Shown one piece after another: positions 25,916-34,787 of a stretch of DNA of 46,652 nt. The notes under the pieces are model-generated. The model was not told where the DNA came from, made no database searches, and saw only the letters and a list, made by a program, of their open reading frames with translations. Both the position numbers and the translations under genes were made by a program. Origin of the DNA: an uncultured Burkholderiales bacterium (GTDB lineage: Bacteria; Pseudomonadota; Gammaproteobacteria; Burkholderiales; Burkholderiaceae_C); NCBI GenBank assembly GCA_903871545.1, contig CAIQHG010000030.1, positions 1 to 46,652 of the forward strand. Reading direction: 5' to 3'. Positions within the stretch are counted from its first letter, which is position 1. Every line of letters starts with the position of its first letter.

Positions 25916-28765
25916 TTAAATTCCGATCTTTATTTGCGACAAATCTTTGCGTGTCTCAACCAGTATCAGTGGTCCCTCATCTAGAACAACAAGAGGGGGC
26001 CTAGGTCTTGGGACATGCACAGGTTTGGGTTCTGAGGCAATGATCATTTGAACTTGAGCGATTCGCTCAGGGTTGCTATTGACCCACTCTAAGCCCGAGG
26101 ACTTTGCGATCTGAACCAATTGATCCATGGGCAAATCATAAGGCACGACCTTTGGCATTTCGGCCCTTTGCGAGTCGTGCGGATGGGTCTTGGTTTGAAC
26201 GTCGTGGTTGGGGTGAGCTGAGTTGTTTAAGGAATGACTCTCGCTCGCCGTCGCCCCGTAAGGTCCAGATGGCTGGTTAGGCTGGTTTTGTGATGAAGTG
26301 GATTGCTCACTCACGGCGGCTGCTTCATCAGGTGTACGCTCCTGGCGTTCACGGCGCTCTCGACCGTAACGATCTCTTGACCTGCGGTCGCGTCTCTCCC
26401 CTACTCTTTCCATATCCACAGAGCTGCTTGCGCCAGATGCATTTGTAGCGTGTGTAGAGTTTGTAGCTAGATTTTCACTGTTCTGGTCTTGCTCAGAACT
26501 CACCACTTCTGGAGCCCCTTCTGGAGAGCGGGCCCGTCTAGGTTCACCGCGTCCCTCAGAGCGTTCGCGTCTTCTTGGGCGTTCCGCTTTTTCAGTTTGC
26601 GGTGCATTTGGAGTTGGGACATTGGAGAGCGAGTTTTGCTGCTCAGGAAGTCTTTCTGAGACCGTATTGGGGTCAAATGGTAATGAGTCTGAGGGTTTAT
26701 CTCGGTTTTCTCTGGGCTCGCGATTAGAGATGCCACTTTGAGATCTCGGTCCCTGATTTCTGCCCTGACCCGTTTGATTGGAACGTCCCTCTGCACGATC
26801 GGCACGGTCCCCGCGCTCTGGCCGGCCTTCTTGGCGCTCGGGCTTATCTGCTCTTGCTTGCGGCTTGTCGGAGCGCTCTGCACGGTCACCCTTCTCACCC
26901 CTATCAGACCTTTCATTTCTCCGCCCTGCACCCCTTCTTGTGTCTGCGCGTTGGCCACCCTCTCTAGGGGGGCGTTGAGAATCGCGGCGGGTGTCTTTAC
27001 CTTTTTCAACAGTCTCCTCTTTCGGCTCTTGTACAGCGGGCTTGGATTTGAATAGATTTTTAAACCAACCTATAAAACCGGATTCGGCAACAGTTTGTTC
27101 TTGCTTAGGGGTAGTTGCTGGGGGCGCCGCTTTTATCGGTCTAGGCTCTACGATAGGTGCGGGTGCATCCGGCAATACGCCCTTAATCAACGGGGTTTGG
27201 CGATTAGTGGGCTCCTGAGCACGACGTGTCACAGAGGCGGGATCCTCTACCTCCTCGACCATCTTATAGCTGGTCTCTACGTTATCGAGCCTGGCGTCAT
27301 CGTGCTTAAGTCTCTCTAATTTGTAATTAGGAGTCTCAAGTGATTTATTGGGAATTAAGAGCACGTTGATGCGCTGTTTAATCTCTATTTTTGCAATTTC
27401 TGTACGCTTTTCATTTAACAAATAAGAGGCCACTTCTACGGGCACTTGAGCGTAGACTGCTGCAGTGTTGTCCTTCATAGACTCCTCTTGAATGATACGA
27501 AGAATCTGAAGCGCAGAGCTCTCAGAGTCTCTGATGTGACCTGCACCGCCGCACCTTGGGCAGGGGATTGAAGCCCCCTCAGACAAAGCAGGACGAAGTC
27601 TTTGGCGACTCATCTCAAGGAGACCGAATTTACTAATGCTGCCAAACTGGACTCTGGCACGGTCTTGACGGAGTGCATCCCGCAAACGGTTTTCCACTTC
27701 CCTGCGGTTTTTGGACTCCTCCATATCAATAAAGTCAATCACGATCAGGCCGCCCAGATCTCGAAGTCTCATTTGTCGTGCGACCTCGTCTGCAGCCTCT
27801 AGATTCGTGCGAGTTGCTGTCTCCTCAATATCGCCACCTTTGATTGACCTGGCAGAGTTAACGTCAACAGAGACCAACGCCTCCGTGTGATCAATCACAA
27901 TAGCGCCACCACTTGGCAAAGTAACCGTTCTTGCATAAGCGGATTCAATTTGATGTTCAATTTGGAATCGGCTAAATAACGGGGTATCGTCTCTGTAGCG
28001 CTTTACTCTCTCAGCGTGTTCAGGCATGACGTGAGACATGAACTGAGCGGCTTGCTCATACAAGTCATCGGTATCTATGAGGATGTCACCGATCTCTACA
28101 TTGAAATAATCCCGAATCGCTCTTATGACTAAACTAGATTCTTGATAAATTAAAAACGCACCCTTGTTTGCTTTACCTGCACCGTCTATGGCGTTCCACA
28201 ATTTCAGTAAATAATTTAAATCCCACTGCAGTTCTGCTGCGGTTCGACCAATACCTGCTGTGCGAGCAATGATTGACATGCCGTTTGGGTACTGAAGCTG
28301 ATCCATGGCCTCCTTGAGCTCAGCGCGGTCATCACCCTCAATACGTCTGCTCACGCCCCCACCTCTGGGGTTATTGGGCATTAACACGACGTATCTACCT
28401 GCAAGCGATATGAAGGAGGTGAGTGCTGCGCCCTTGTTACCGCGCTCTTCTTTCTCAACTTGAACCAAAATCTCTTGGCCCTCTCTAATCACATCTTGAA
28501 TCCGGGCTTGACTAGGCGCTATGCCGGAAGAGAAATACTGTTTAGATATTTCCTTAAAAGATAAAAAGCCGTGACGCTCCTCACCGTAATCCACAAAGCA
28601 CGCCTCAAGCGAGGGCTCTACACGCGTGACTACAGCCTTGTAAATATTTCCCTTGCGTTGCTCACGCCCTTCAATCTCAATTTCATAGTCTAATAATTTT
28701 TGACCGTCCACGATGGCCAAGCGTCTTTCCTCAGCTTGGGTTGCATTAATTAGCATCCGTTTCAT
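25916..28765 (-). CDS. rne: Ribonuclease E
   Basis: A 949-residue endoribonuclease and degradosome scaffold that starts decay of most mRNAs and matures rRNA and tRNA. From [15 protein letters not shown] the order is: RNase H-like and S1 RNA-binding domains (about 30-115), the 5'-sensor, then the DNase I-like active site with Asp301 (VSVDVN) and Asp344 (VIDFID), and the zinc-link CPRCGGAGH with Cys402/Cys405. From about residue 510 the protein is a disordered tail rich in Arg, Glu, Pro and Gln, and ends with a conserved-looking block ([13 protein letters not shown] ...). Start ATG 28765 is chosen over 28789 because AAGGA sits seven bases before it and the family starts with MKRM. The tail is where partner proteins and RNA normally bind. 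Confidence 0.96.
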   Translation of the reverse strand: MKRMLINATQAEERRLAIVDGQKLLDYEIEIEGREQRKGNIYKAVVTRVEPSLEACFVDYGEERHGFLSFKEISKQYFSSGIAPSQARIQDVIREGQEILVQVEKEERGNKGAALTSFISLAGRYVVLMPNNPRGGGVSRRIEGDDRAELKEAMDQLQYPNGMSIIARTAGIGRTAAELQWDLNYLLKLWNAIDGAGKANKGAFLIYQESSLVIRAIRDYFNVEIGDILIDTDDLYEQAAQFMSHVMPEHAERVKRYRDDTPLFSRFQIEHQIESAYARTVTLPSGGAIVIDHTEALVSVDVNSARSIKGGDIEETATRTNLEAADEVARQMRLRDLGGLIVIDFIDMEESKNRREVENRLRDALRQDRARVQFGSISKFGLLEMSRQRLRPALSEGASIPCPRCGGAGHIRDSESSALQILRIIQEESMKDNTAAVYAQVPVEVASYLLNEKRTEIAKIEIKQRINVLLIPNKSLETPNYKLERLKHDDARLDNVETSYKMVEEVEDPASVTRRAQEPTNRQTPLIKGVLPDAPAPIVEPRPIKAAPPATTPKQEQTVAESGFIGWFKNLFKSKPAVQEPKEETVEKGKDTRRDSQRPPREGGQRADTRRGAGRRNERSDRGEKGDRAERSDKPQARADKPERQEGRPERGDRADRAEGRSNQTGQGRNQGPRSQSGISNREPRENRDKPSDSLPFDPNTVSERLPEQQNSLSNVPTPNAPQTEKAERPRRRERSEGRGEPRRARSPEGAPEVVSSEQDQNSENLATNSTHATNASGASSSVDMERVGERRDRRSRDRYGRERRERQERTPDEAAAVSEQSTSSQNQPNQPSGPYGATASESHSLNNSAHPNHDVQTKTHPHDSQRAEMPKVVPYDLPMDQLVQIAKSSGLEWVNSNPERIAQVQMIIASEPKPVHVPRPRPPLVVLDEGPLILVETRKDLSQIKIGI

Positions 28766-29317
28766 GATGCGTTCCTTTATCTCAAACAATACGAATCCCT
28801 AAACGGGATAAACAATGCCCGAGTCTTTGAAACTAAAAACCACTGGAAAAGGAAGTGAAGCTTAAACCCACTGCGCGTTGTATAGGCCCTTTAAGAGGTC
28901 AACGGCGCGTTTGTTTTTTATGCTTTTGGATAGGAGCGAGCTGTGCCCGAGCAGAAGAGACCCAAAGGCCTTTTGCGCTCTGAACAAAGTTTTTAAATAC
29001 AATGACACGTTTAGCCCTACTGACGTGCGAAAACACTTCGCAGTTACTAAATAGTTCTAACATCATGATCAGCAAAAACATGGCTTTTTTACTCGCTTTT
29101 TTTCCGCTGCAGCCTCAGGTTTGAATGATGCTGCAACTTCGTAAATTCCGTTCAAGTTTCTAAATTCATCGGCTCTACATGAGAATTCGCATCAAGCTGC
29201 CAAACCGTTGGTCAGGGCATACAAATAAATAACTCACATGGCATCGACTTCACAGCAACCATTCTCGTGCTCTAATCTCTTATTCAAATCAAGCACTTAG
29301 AGAACAGATCGCTGGTA
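28766..29317. other. Region between divergent rne and rluC, with likely long rne leader
   Basis: About 550 bases without a convincing gene. Next to rne lies its ribosome-binding site (AAGGA at 28773-28777). A strong hairpin lies at 28873-28908. The rest (28920-29317) holds the rluC promoter side and shows no tRNA or other gene; a T-rich run at 29083-29103 is noted. A 60-codon minus-strand frame (28899-29081) is unlikely to be real. RNase E genes elsewhere carry long structured leaders through which the enzyme controls its own mRNA, so this layout fits that pattern. Confidence 0.5.
28873..28908. other. Strong hairpin in the presumed rne leader
   Basis: GCGCGTTG (28873-28880) pairs with CAACGGCGC (28900-28908) with one bulged base, giving eight strong pairs; inside, CCTTT and AGAGG-like segments can extend it. 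On the plus strand the hairpin is followed by a T-rich run (28910-28919), as an intrinsic terminator would have, whereas no plus-strand gene precedes it. On the minus strand it falls about 110 to 145 bases before the rne start, in the presumed leader RNA. Confidence 0.45.
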
Positions 29318-30331
29318 ATGAATATTATAGACCCAGACAAGTCGGCAAAACCGTTAAGCGCAAAAACAATCGTTGTGGACGAAGAATCCGCAGGACAAAG
29401 ATTGGATAACTTTCTAATTAAGCATCTCAAAGGTGTCCCAAAGACCCACATTTATAGGATTATTCGCAGCGGCGAAGTTCGGATCAACAAAGGCCGAGTA
29501 GAGGCTCAAACCCGGATTGTTGATGGGGATCTCATTCGCATACCACCGGTTAGGGTAAGCAAAGGCGAGGAATTAGGAGAAACCCTCGATCCCAAAGATA
29601 CTACGCCTGGTAAGGAATTCCCAATACTTTTAGAGGATGAATGGATGCTTGCCCTCAACAAACCCTCCGGTGTGGCGGTGCACGGGGGAAGTGGAGTCAG
29701 TTTTGGGGTTATCGAACAATTACGTAGCGCCAGACCCATGGCCAAACTATTGGAACTAGTGCACCGGTTAGACAAAGAAACGTCGGGGATTTTATTGGTC
29801 GCAAAAAAAAGGAGTTCTCTCACCCAACTGCAAGCTCAGTTCAAAGGACGAGAAACAGGCAAAACTTATCTGGCTTTGGTGCATGGCCAATGGCCCTCAA
29901 ATAAAAAAGTGATTGACCTGCCGCTTCTTAAATACACTTTGGGACCCGGGGATGGTGCGAGTGAGGGAGAGAGACGTGTAAAAGTTCTTGCCCACAACGA
30001 CGCTAGCGGATTGCGCGCCATAACATTGGTGAAATTATCCCGCTTAGTGGGTGGTTACAGTTTATTGGAAGTTACCATCAAAACTGGGCGAACACACCAA
30101 ATTAGAGTTCATCTTGCAAGCCAGGGCTATCCAATTATGGGTGATGATAAGTACGGAGATTTCGAACACAATAGGGAGTTGAAAAAGATGGGCCTTAAGC
30201 GAATGTTCTTGCATGCATGGCGGCTTCGTTTTAATCATCCAAACAGCGATAAAAGTGTTTTACTTGAGGCTCCTTTACCACCCGAACTGCAGGAATTCAT
30301 AGACCATGTACAACCCCCACTCAAGATCTAG
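29318..30331 (+). CDS. rluC: Ribosomal large subunit pseudouridine synthase C
   Basis: A 337-residue RluA-family enzyme. An S4 RNA-binding domain (about 24-85, starting AGQRLDNFL) precedes the catalytic domain with the nucleophilic Asp152 in the motif HRLDKETSG (149-157). Conserved KTY, LLEVTIKTGRTHQIR and motif MGDDKYGD follow. The S4 domain and neighbour rne make RluC (23S rRNA positions 955, 2504, 2580 in E. coli numbering) the best assignment; RluD is the other S4-bearing relative, but its gene neighbourhood differs. It overlaps the next gene by 26 bases. Confidence 0.92.
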   Translation: MNIIDPDKSAKPLSAKTIVVDEESAGQRLDNFLIKHLKGVPKTHIYRIIRSGEVRINKGRVEAQTRIVDGDLIRIPPVRVSKGEELGETLDPKDTTPGKEFPILLEDEWMLALNKPSGVAVHGGSGVSFGVIEQLRSARPMAKLLELVHRLDKETSGILLVAKKRSSLTQLQAQFKGRETGKTYLALVHGQWPSNKKVIDLPLLKYTLGPGDGASEGERRVKVLAHNDASGLRAITLVKLSRLVGGYSLLEVTIKTGRTHQIRVHLASQGYPIMGDDKYGDFEHNRELKKMGLKRMFLHAWRLRFNHPNSDKSVLLEAPLPPELQEFIDHVQPPLKI

Positions 30332-30980
30332 ACAATTTGACTTGATAGCGTTTGATTGGGATGGAACACTTTTTGACTCCACAAAGATCATCATTCGCTG
30401 TATCCAAGAAGCAGTAAAAGATGTAGGAGGTCAAGCCCCTACAGATGAAAAAGCGGCCTATGTCATTGGGCTGGCCTTGGTGCCAGCACTTGCCCATGCA
30501 GCGCCAGATGTGCCTGCAGAAAAATACCCCGAGCTTAGTAAACGCTACAGCCACCACTATGTGAAGCAAAAAAACGATTTGTCTTTATTTGAGGGCACTT
30601 TAGAAATGCTGAGTCAACTTCGCTCTCAGTCGTTCAAGATAGCGGTTGCAACAGGAAAAAGCCGAAGTGGGCTCAATGACGCGCTTAACACGGCTGCACT
30701 CAAAGACGTTTTTCACTCGACTCGCACTGCCGATGAAACAGCTGGCAAGCCAGATCCCAAAATGCTACTTGAATTAATGGAGGAGATGCGTATCTTGCCT
30801 TCAAGAACGCTTATGATTGGGGACACTTCACATGACTTGTTAATGGCTCAACGCGCGGGTTGTGCAAGCGTAGGCGTAAGCTACGGGGCCCACAGGGGAG
30901 AAAGTCTGCAAGAGTTTGGGCCATTATTTATCGCTAAATCAGTTCAAGAATTGCATCAATGGATTAACGAGCATGGATGA
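30306..30980 (+). CDS. HAD-superfamily hydrolase, phosphoglycolate phosphatase-like (Gph type, IA family)
   Basis: A 224-residue phosphatase-fold protein. Motif I is FDWDGTLFDS with nucleophile Asp17 and acid/base Asp19. Motif II is the VATGKS stretch (Thr near 115). Motif III lysine lies in GKPDPK. Motif IV GDTSHDL holds the Mg2+ acidic residues (about 176-181). The cap domain is the helical kind between motifs I and II. The substrate could be 2-phosphoglycolate or another small phosphate, and specificity cannot be read from sequence. It starts within the rluC 3' end and overlaps the following Rieske gene by eight bases, so the unit is translationally coupled. Confidence 0.88.
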   Translation: MYNPHSRSRQFDLIAFDWDGTLFDSTKIIIRCIQEAVKDVGGQAPTDEKAAYVIGLALVPALAHAAPDVPAEKYPELSKRYSHHYVKQKNDLSLFEGTLEMLSQLRSQSFKIAVATGKSRSGLNDALNTAALKDVFHSTRTADETAGKPDPKMLLELMEEMRILPSRTLMIGDTSHDLLMAQRAGCASVGVSYGAHRGESLQEFGPLFIAKSVQELHQWINEHG

Positions 30981-31338
30981 GAAGGTTTTTTTATGTGCCT
31001 CAAGCGCATTAGAGAATTCTGGACGGGCAGTACCCTTTGATGTGAACTATGAGGGCATGACCTCTAAAGCGTTTGCAGTTCGCTACAAAGGGGGGGTCCA
31101 AGCCTACTTAAATAGGTGCGCCCACATTCCCATGGAGATGGATTATCAAGAAAATCGTTTTTTTGATGAATCTGGTAAGTGGTTGATGTGCGCAACTCAC
31201 GGCGCAGTTTACGCCCCTGAAACCGGACAGTGCGTTGAGGGACCTTGTCGCAAGAATTTAGTGAAAATTGACCTTAACGAATCAAACGGAAATGTCTACT
31301 GGCATACTACACATAATCTCAAAACAGTGATTTTTTAA
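30973..31338 (+). CDS. Small Rieske [2Fe-2S] protein
   Basis: A 121-residue soluble ferredoxin-type Rieske protein. The cluster ligands are Cys49-x-His51 (RCAHIP) and Cys73-xx-His76 (CATHGA). The whole protein is one Rieske domain with no membrane anchor or catalytic domain. Such stand-alone proteins usually donate electrons to an oxygenase or act in an unknown redox step; no oxygenase is near. Start ATG 30973 (MDEKVFLCAS) overlaps the HAD gene's end by eight bases, and the frame is open further left but inside that gene. It lies three bases before sppA, in a unit rluC-HAD-Rieske-sppA that I recall as conserved in Burkholderiales. Confidence 0.87.
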   Translation: MDEKVFLCASSALENSGRAVPFDVNYEGMTSKAFAVRYKGGVQAYLNRCAHIPMEMDYQENRFFDESGKWLMCATHGAVYAPETGQCVEGPCRKNLVKIDLNESNGNVYWHTTHNLKTVIF

Positions 31339-31341
31339 ATA

Positions 31342-32355
31342 ATGAACGATTCACATAACGATTCCCAGACCCCACCCAATCCCTCCATCTCCGGTGGTAC
31401 TGGTGGTACTGGCAACTTTGCGCCTCACACACCGTCATGGGGCCAAGCTACTCTTGAAAAATGGGCCTTTGCAGCTTTGGAGGAGCAGCGCTTGGCCCGG
31501 CGTTGGAGAACATTTATTCGCTTTTGCTGGTTGGTCGTTCTAATCGTCGCAGGCGTGCTAACTCTTTATAAAAACACCGGCAGCTCTACAAGTAGCGGAG
31601 TACATACCGGGGTCGTTGAGATTAAGGGAGAGATCTCTGCTGACTCAGATGCCAGTGCTGAGTGGATCAACCAAGCACTCAAAGATGCCTTTGAGGATGA
31701 AAATACAAAAGCAGTGGTACTTTTGATCAACTCTCCCGGGGGAAGTCCTGTGCAAGCGGGAATGATCAACGATGAGATTAGACGATTAAAAGCCAAGCAC
31801 AAAAAACCGGTTTACGCTGTCGTAGAGGAGACATGTGCGTCCGCTGCCTATTACATCGCAGTAGCAGCCGACAACATTTATGTGGACAAAGCAAGCATCG
31901 TTGGAAGCATAGGTGTGCTGATGGACGGCTTTGGATTCACAGGCATTATGGACAAGGTGGGGGTCGAGAGGCGTTTACTGACTGCCGGTGAAAACAAGGG
32001 ATTCTTAGATCCTTTTAGCCCAATGTCCAAGACTCAAAAAGCTTTTGCTTTACTTATGCTTGAGCAAATTCATCAGCAATTCATTGGAGTCGTAAAAGAG
32101 GGACGGGGCAACCGGCTCAAAGAGTCTCCAGATCTCTTTAGCGGTCTTTTTTGGACAGGTCAACAATCCATTGAATTGGGTCTCGCAGACGAACTGGGTA
32201 GCTTGGACTATGTTGCGCGGGAAGTTGTGAAAGCTGAAGATTTGGTGGATTACACCAAGCGCGATAACGTGGCCGAAAGGCTGGCCAAGCGATTTGGTGC
32301 CGCCTTAGGGGCTGGCGCCGTCAAGGCTCTTAAAACCTGGCCCGAACTTCGCTAA
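31342..32355 (+). CDS. sppA: Signal peptide peptidase SppA (S49 family, short form)
   Basis: A 337-residue inner-membrane protease. A Gly/Ser-rich, hydrophilic N-terminus and a single transmembrane helix (about 58-76) anchor a periplasmic catalytic domain with the nucleophile Ser167 (ETCASAAYY) and the likely general base Lys219 (TAGENKG). The conserved VVLLINSPGGSP (124-135) and GSIGVL (188-193) support the family. It digests signal peptides released by signal peptidases, and may cut other peptides. The short form has one catalytic domain, as in Bacillus SppA, not the fused double-domain E. coli protein. It closes the coupled rluC-HAD-Rieske unit. Confidence 0.9.
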   Translation: MNDSHNDSQTPPNPSISGGTGGTGNFAPHTPSWGQATLEKWAFAALEEQRLARRWRTFIRFCWLVVLIVAGVLTLYKNTGSSTSSGVHTGVVEIKGEISADSDASAEWINQALKDAFEDENTKAVVLLINSPGGSPVQAGMINDEIRRLKAKHKKPVYAVVEETCASAAYYIAVAADNIYVDKASIVGSIGVLMDGFGFTGIMDKVGVERRLLTAGENKGFLDPFSPMSKTQKAFALLMLEQIHQQFIGVVKEGRGNRLKESPDLFSGLFWTGQQSIELGLADELGSLDYVAREVVKAEDLVDYTKRDNVAERLAKRFGAALGAGAVKALKTWPELR

Positions 32356-32373
32356 GTGTAAAAAGCTGAGTTT

Positions 32374-33168
32374 TTAAGAGCCTATAGCAAAAACTACGGG
32401 TAAATTTTGAGGTAGCTCGACCGGTGAGCGGTTCCAATCAGCAACAGATTTACACATATTTTTGCCCCCCATCAAAGTCAAACCAATACTCACCCCGACT
32501 CTAGTGTTCGCGTTTAAATGACTGATCAGAGATTTGAAAAGTGAGTTGTTTCTGTACGGGGTTTCAATAATTAGCTGTGTTTGCTCGCTTTTTATTGCGA
32601 TTGCCTCTAATTCTTTGAGGCGTTTTTGAAGTGCAGCGCTCTCATGAGGGACGTAACCCACAAAAGTAAAGCTTTGACCGTTAAGGCCAAAAGCGCTTAA
32701 AGCCATCAAAATAGAGGAGGGCCCAACCAAGGGAACAACTGGAATACCCAAAGCGTGCGCTGCTCGCACAACAGATGAGCCCGGATCAGCGACTGCGGGC
32801 ATTCCTGCCTCGCTGGCCAGTCCAATTGAATGCCCCTCTAATGCGGGATTAAGATACAAAGAAACTTGCGCCTTTTGACTCCCTCTTGTCTGCTCAGAGT
32901 GATCACCCTTTTTATGGATTTGGTGTGCAAGTTCTTGAATATTAATTTTCTGAATGGGTAACTCTAGTGGACAGATCTCACCCACTCTTTTTAAATATGC
33001 GCGAAGCGTTTTAGCATTCTCACAAACCCAATACCTCAGTCCGCTGGCAATTTGCAAAGTATTCAATGGCAAAACATGCGTAATTTTTACCATTTCATCA
33101 CATCCAAAATCTAATGTGCCAGGAACTAAATAAAGAGTTCCATAGGTGGGCTCAGCGTTTTTTAACAT
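32374..33168 (-). CDS. SAM-dependent methyltransferase of the tetrapyrrole methylase fold (RsmI relative)
   Basis: A 264-residue protein with the SAM-binding core of the RsmI/YraL-like group: GTLYLVPGTLD at the N-terminus, LASEAGMPAVADPGS (117-131) and GPSSILMALSAFGL (149-162), which in RsmI precede the rRNA-binding part. RsmI itself makes the 2'-O-methyl mark at C1402 of 16S rRNA. The N-terminal motif differs from true RsmI, and such paralogues sit next to maf in Burkholderiales, to my knowledge. It is therefore listed as a relative without a substrate. Its start is 26 bases after the Maf gene stop, so both are probably cotranscribed leftward. Confidence 0.83.
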   Translation of the reverse strand: MLKNAEPTYGTLYLVPGTLDFGCDEMVKITHVLPLNTLQIASGLRYWVCENAKTLRAYLKRVGEICPLELPIQKINIQELAHQIHKKGDHSEQTRGSQKAQVSLYLNPALEGHSIGLASEAGMPAVADPGSSVVRAAHALGIPVVPLVGPSSILMALSAFGLNGQSFTFVGYVPHESAALQKRLKELEAIAIKSEQTQLIIETPYRNNSLFKSLISHLNANTRVGVSIGLTLMGGKNMCKSVADWNRSPVELPQNLPVVFAIGS

Positions 33169-33194
33169 ACCTTGGTTACCTTGGCAAAATCTGA

Positions 33195-33779
33195 TTAGTT
33201 AAGCTTGAAAGATGCTTGCCTGAGCATATTGCAAGTCGAGATTAAAGGTAGGCCTATCAAAGCGGTTGGATCGTCACTTTGAATAAACTCCAACAAAGTG
33301 ATCCCTAGCCCCTCACTTTTTGCACTACCCGCACAGTCGTAAGGGGTTTCCGCTCGTAAATAGCTCTCTATCTCAGAGTCCTCTAGATCTCTAAATTTTA
33401 CTTTCACCGATACTAATTCTTGAGCTTTAAAATGAGCGTCAATTGAAATCACTGAGACAGCAGTCTCAAAGCTCACAATTTGACCACTTAGCTTTCGTAA
33501 CTGCACAATTGCTTTTTCGTGATTGCCCGGCTTTCCCAAGCACTCGCCTACCAAATTTACCACTTGGTCTGAGCCAATGACCAAGGCCTTAGGGTGTGCT
33601 TGGGCAACTGCGAGGGCTTTCGAGTGAGCAAGCCTACGAGCTAAGTCTTGCGGACTCTCCCCACTCAAGGGGGTCTCATCCACATGTGGCGCAATTACAT
33701 CAAAGGGGATTCTCAGTCGCATCAACAGTTCTCGTCTGTAAACTGAAGTTGAAGCTAATATGAGTTTGGAATACGTCAT
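33195..33779 (-). CDS. yceF: Maf-family 7-methyl-GTP pyrophosphatase (YceF type)
   Basis: A 194-residue nucleotide pyrophosphatase. The N-terminus ILASTSVYRRELL is the Maf signature (ASxSxxRxxLL), the catalytic stretch is GSDQVV (69-74), and KPGNHEKAIVQLRKLSG follows. YceF proteins hydrolyse m7GTP and related modified nucleotides to keep them out of RNA, and the SDQ variant separates YceF from YhdE, which has SDT. It is divergent from yceD; the two starts are 49 bases apart, so a shared compact promoter region is likely. Gene order yceF/yceD/rpmF/plsX matches that of E. coli, where yceF faces the rpmF operon. Confidence 0.93.
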   Translation of the reverse strand: MTYSKLILASTSVYRRELLMRLRIPFDVIAPHVDETPLSGESPQDLARRLAHSKALAVAQAHPKALVIGSDQVVNLVGECLGKPGNHEKAIVQLRKLSGQIVSFETAVSVISIDAHFKAQELVSVKVKFRDLEDSEIESYLRAETPYDCAGSAKSEGLGITLLEFIQSDDPTALIGLPLISTCNMLRQASFKLN

Positions 33780-33828
33780 TGGAGCTTTTCTCTTTATTTC
33801 AAACTCCGATTCTCTTACACTTAGCCGG

Positions 33829-34377
33829 ATGAAACATCACCCTGATCTCTACAAACTAGATATTTTAAATTTTGCTCAAACTTCAAGCACTCTAGGGGGG
33901 GAGTTGCCTTTGTCCGGTTTTGAAAGACTCAAAATCGAGGATGCTCGCCCCTCTCCTGAAGAATCCGTTAGTTGGACTTTAAAAGGCGAGCAAAGGAAGA
34001 CTCAAAACGGGACACCGCAAATTTGGCTTCACCTTAAAGCCAACACTCATATTGTCCTGACTTGTCAACGTTGTTTGGAGTTAGCCCCTTTTGAGCTGGC
34101 TGTCGACCGTCATTTTAGGTTTGTCGATAGCGAGGAAACAGCTTTAGCCCAAGATGATGAAAACGAGGAGGATCTACTCGCACTGGATAGAAAATTTAAT
34201 GCTTTAGAACTAATTGAGGACGAATTAATTATGAATCTGCCCCTCGTACCAAGGCATCAGGCCTGTCATAACTCAGTACTTGAAGGCCTGGCTCAAGAAA
34301 TACAAAACGATCCCCAATTCCAAAGACCCAATCCTTTTGCGGCTTTGGAGAAGCTAAAAAAGCGGACTAAAACTTGA
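33829..34377 (+). CDS. yceD: YceD (DUF177) protein, large-subunit rRNA accumulation factor
   Basis: A 182-residue acidic cytoplasmic protein of the YceD family. The conserved part is centred on LTCQRCLEL (about 80-88), an acidic run (DDENEEDLLA, about 112-121) and NLPLVPRHQACH. YceD influences 23S rRNA accumulation and sits upstream of rpmF in many bacteria. ATG 33760 would make a longer protein that overlaps the opposite-strand yceF gene; ATG 33829 gives MKHHPDLYKLD and leaves a short divergent promoter gap, so it is chosen. The start is not certain, since neither has a strong ribosome-binding site. Confidence 0.85.
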   Translation: MKHHPDLYKLDILNFAQTSSTLGGELPLSGFERLKIEDARPSPEESVSWTLKGEQRKTQNGTPQIWLHLKANTHIVLTCQRCLELAPFELAVDRHFRFVDSEETALAQDDENEEDLLALDRKFNALELIEDELIMNLPLVPRHQACHNSVLEGLAQEIQNDPQFQRPNPFAALEKLKKRTKT

Positions 34378-34503
34378 TTTAGCAGGATAAATGGTCTAAT
34401 TTGGATACAGTGGGTTATAATTATGGGCTAATGTCAACTCTGATATGCTTTAGATTTTGACTTGTCCCACATAAGATAACCCAAGAATTCCTAGGAGCCT
34501 GAC

Positions 34504-34686
34504 ATGGCCGTCCAACAAAACAAAAAATCTCCCTCCAAACGTGGAATGCACCGCTCTCACAATGCTCTTAATGTGCCAGGTATAGCCTTAGAGCCAACAA
34601 GCGGTGAAGTCCATTTGCGTCACCACATTAGCCCTAATGGTTTTTACCGTGGTCGCAAAGTCTTAAAAACCAAGTCTGAAGCTTAA
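34504..34686 (+). CDS. rpmF: 50S ribosomal protein L32
   Basis: A 60-residue basic protein matching bacterial L32 from [19 protein letters not shown] onward, including [13 protein letters not shown] at the C-terminus. It is the cysteine-free form, with no zinc ribbon, as in most proteobacteria. A Shine-Dalgarno run (AGGAG) lies eight bases before the start. It follows yceD by 126 bases and is separated from plsX by a hairpin terminator, so strong rpmF expression can be set apart from the fatty-acid genes. The leader before it carries inverted repeats (34410-34482). Confidence 0.97.
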   Translation: MAVQQNKKSPSKRGMHRSHNALNVPGIALEPTSGEVHLRHHISPNGFYRGRKVLKTKSEA

Positions 34687-34704
34687 CGCTTTTAAACTTG
34701 ATAC

Positions 34705-34736
34705 AGCCCGTCGCTTTTAATTTGGCGCGGGCTTTT
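34705..34736 (+). terminator. Intrinsic terminator/attenuator between rpmF and plsX
   Basis: AGCCCG + CGC pairs with GCG + CGGGCT (nine pairs, one bulged T) around an AT-rich loop, followed by TTTT. It lies 19 bases after the rpmF stop. Since plsX follows in the same direction without an obvious separate promoter, it may act as a partial terminator that lowers expression of the downstream lipid genes. Confidence 0.6.
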
Positions 34737-34787
34737 GCATTCTTGCCCTCTACTTTTTGCAACTCTCCTCACTAACACTGGCTCACC

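Noticed and set aside
26500..27218. Several open frames on both strands inside the rne tail
   Set aside because: They are by-products of the Arg/Glu/Pro-rich repeat-like coding of the RNase E tail, with no start context or family match.
28899..29081. 60-codon minus-strand frame in the rne/rluC gap
   Set aside because: No recognisable sequence, and it overlaps the structured hairpin; more likely leader or promoter DNA.
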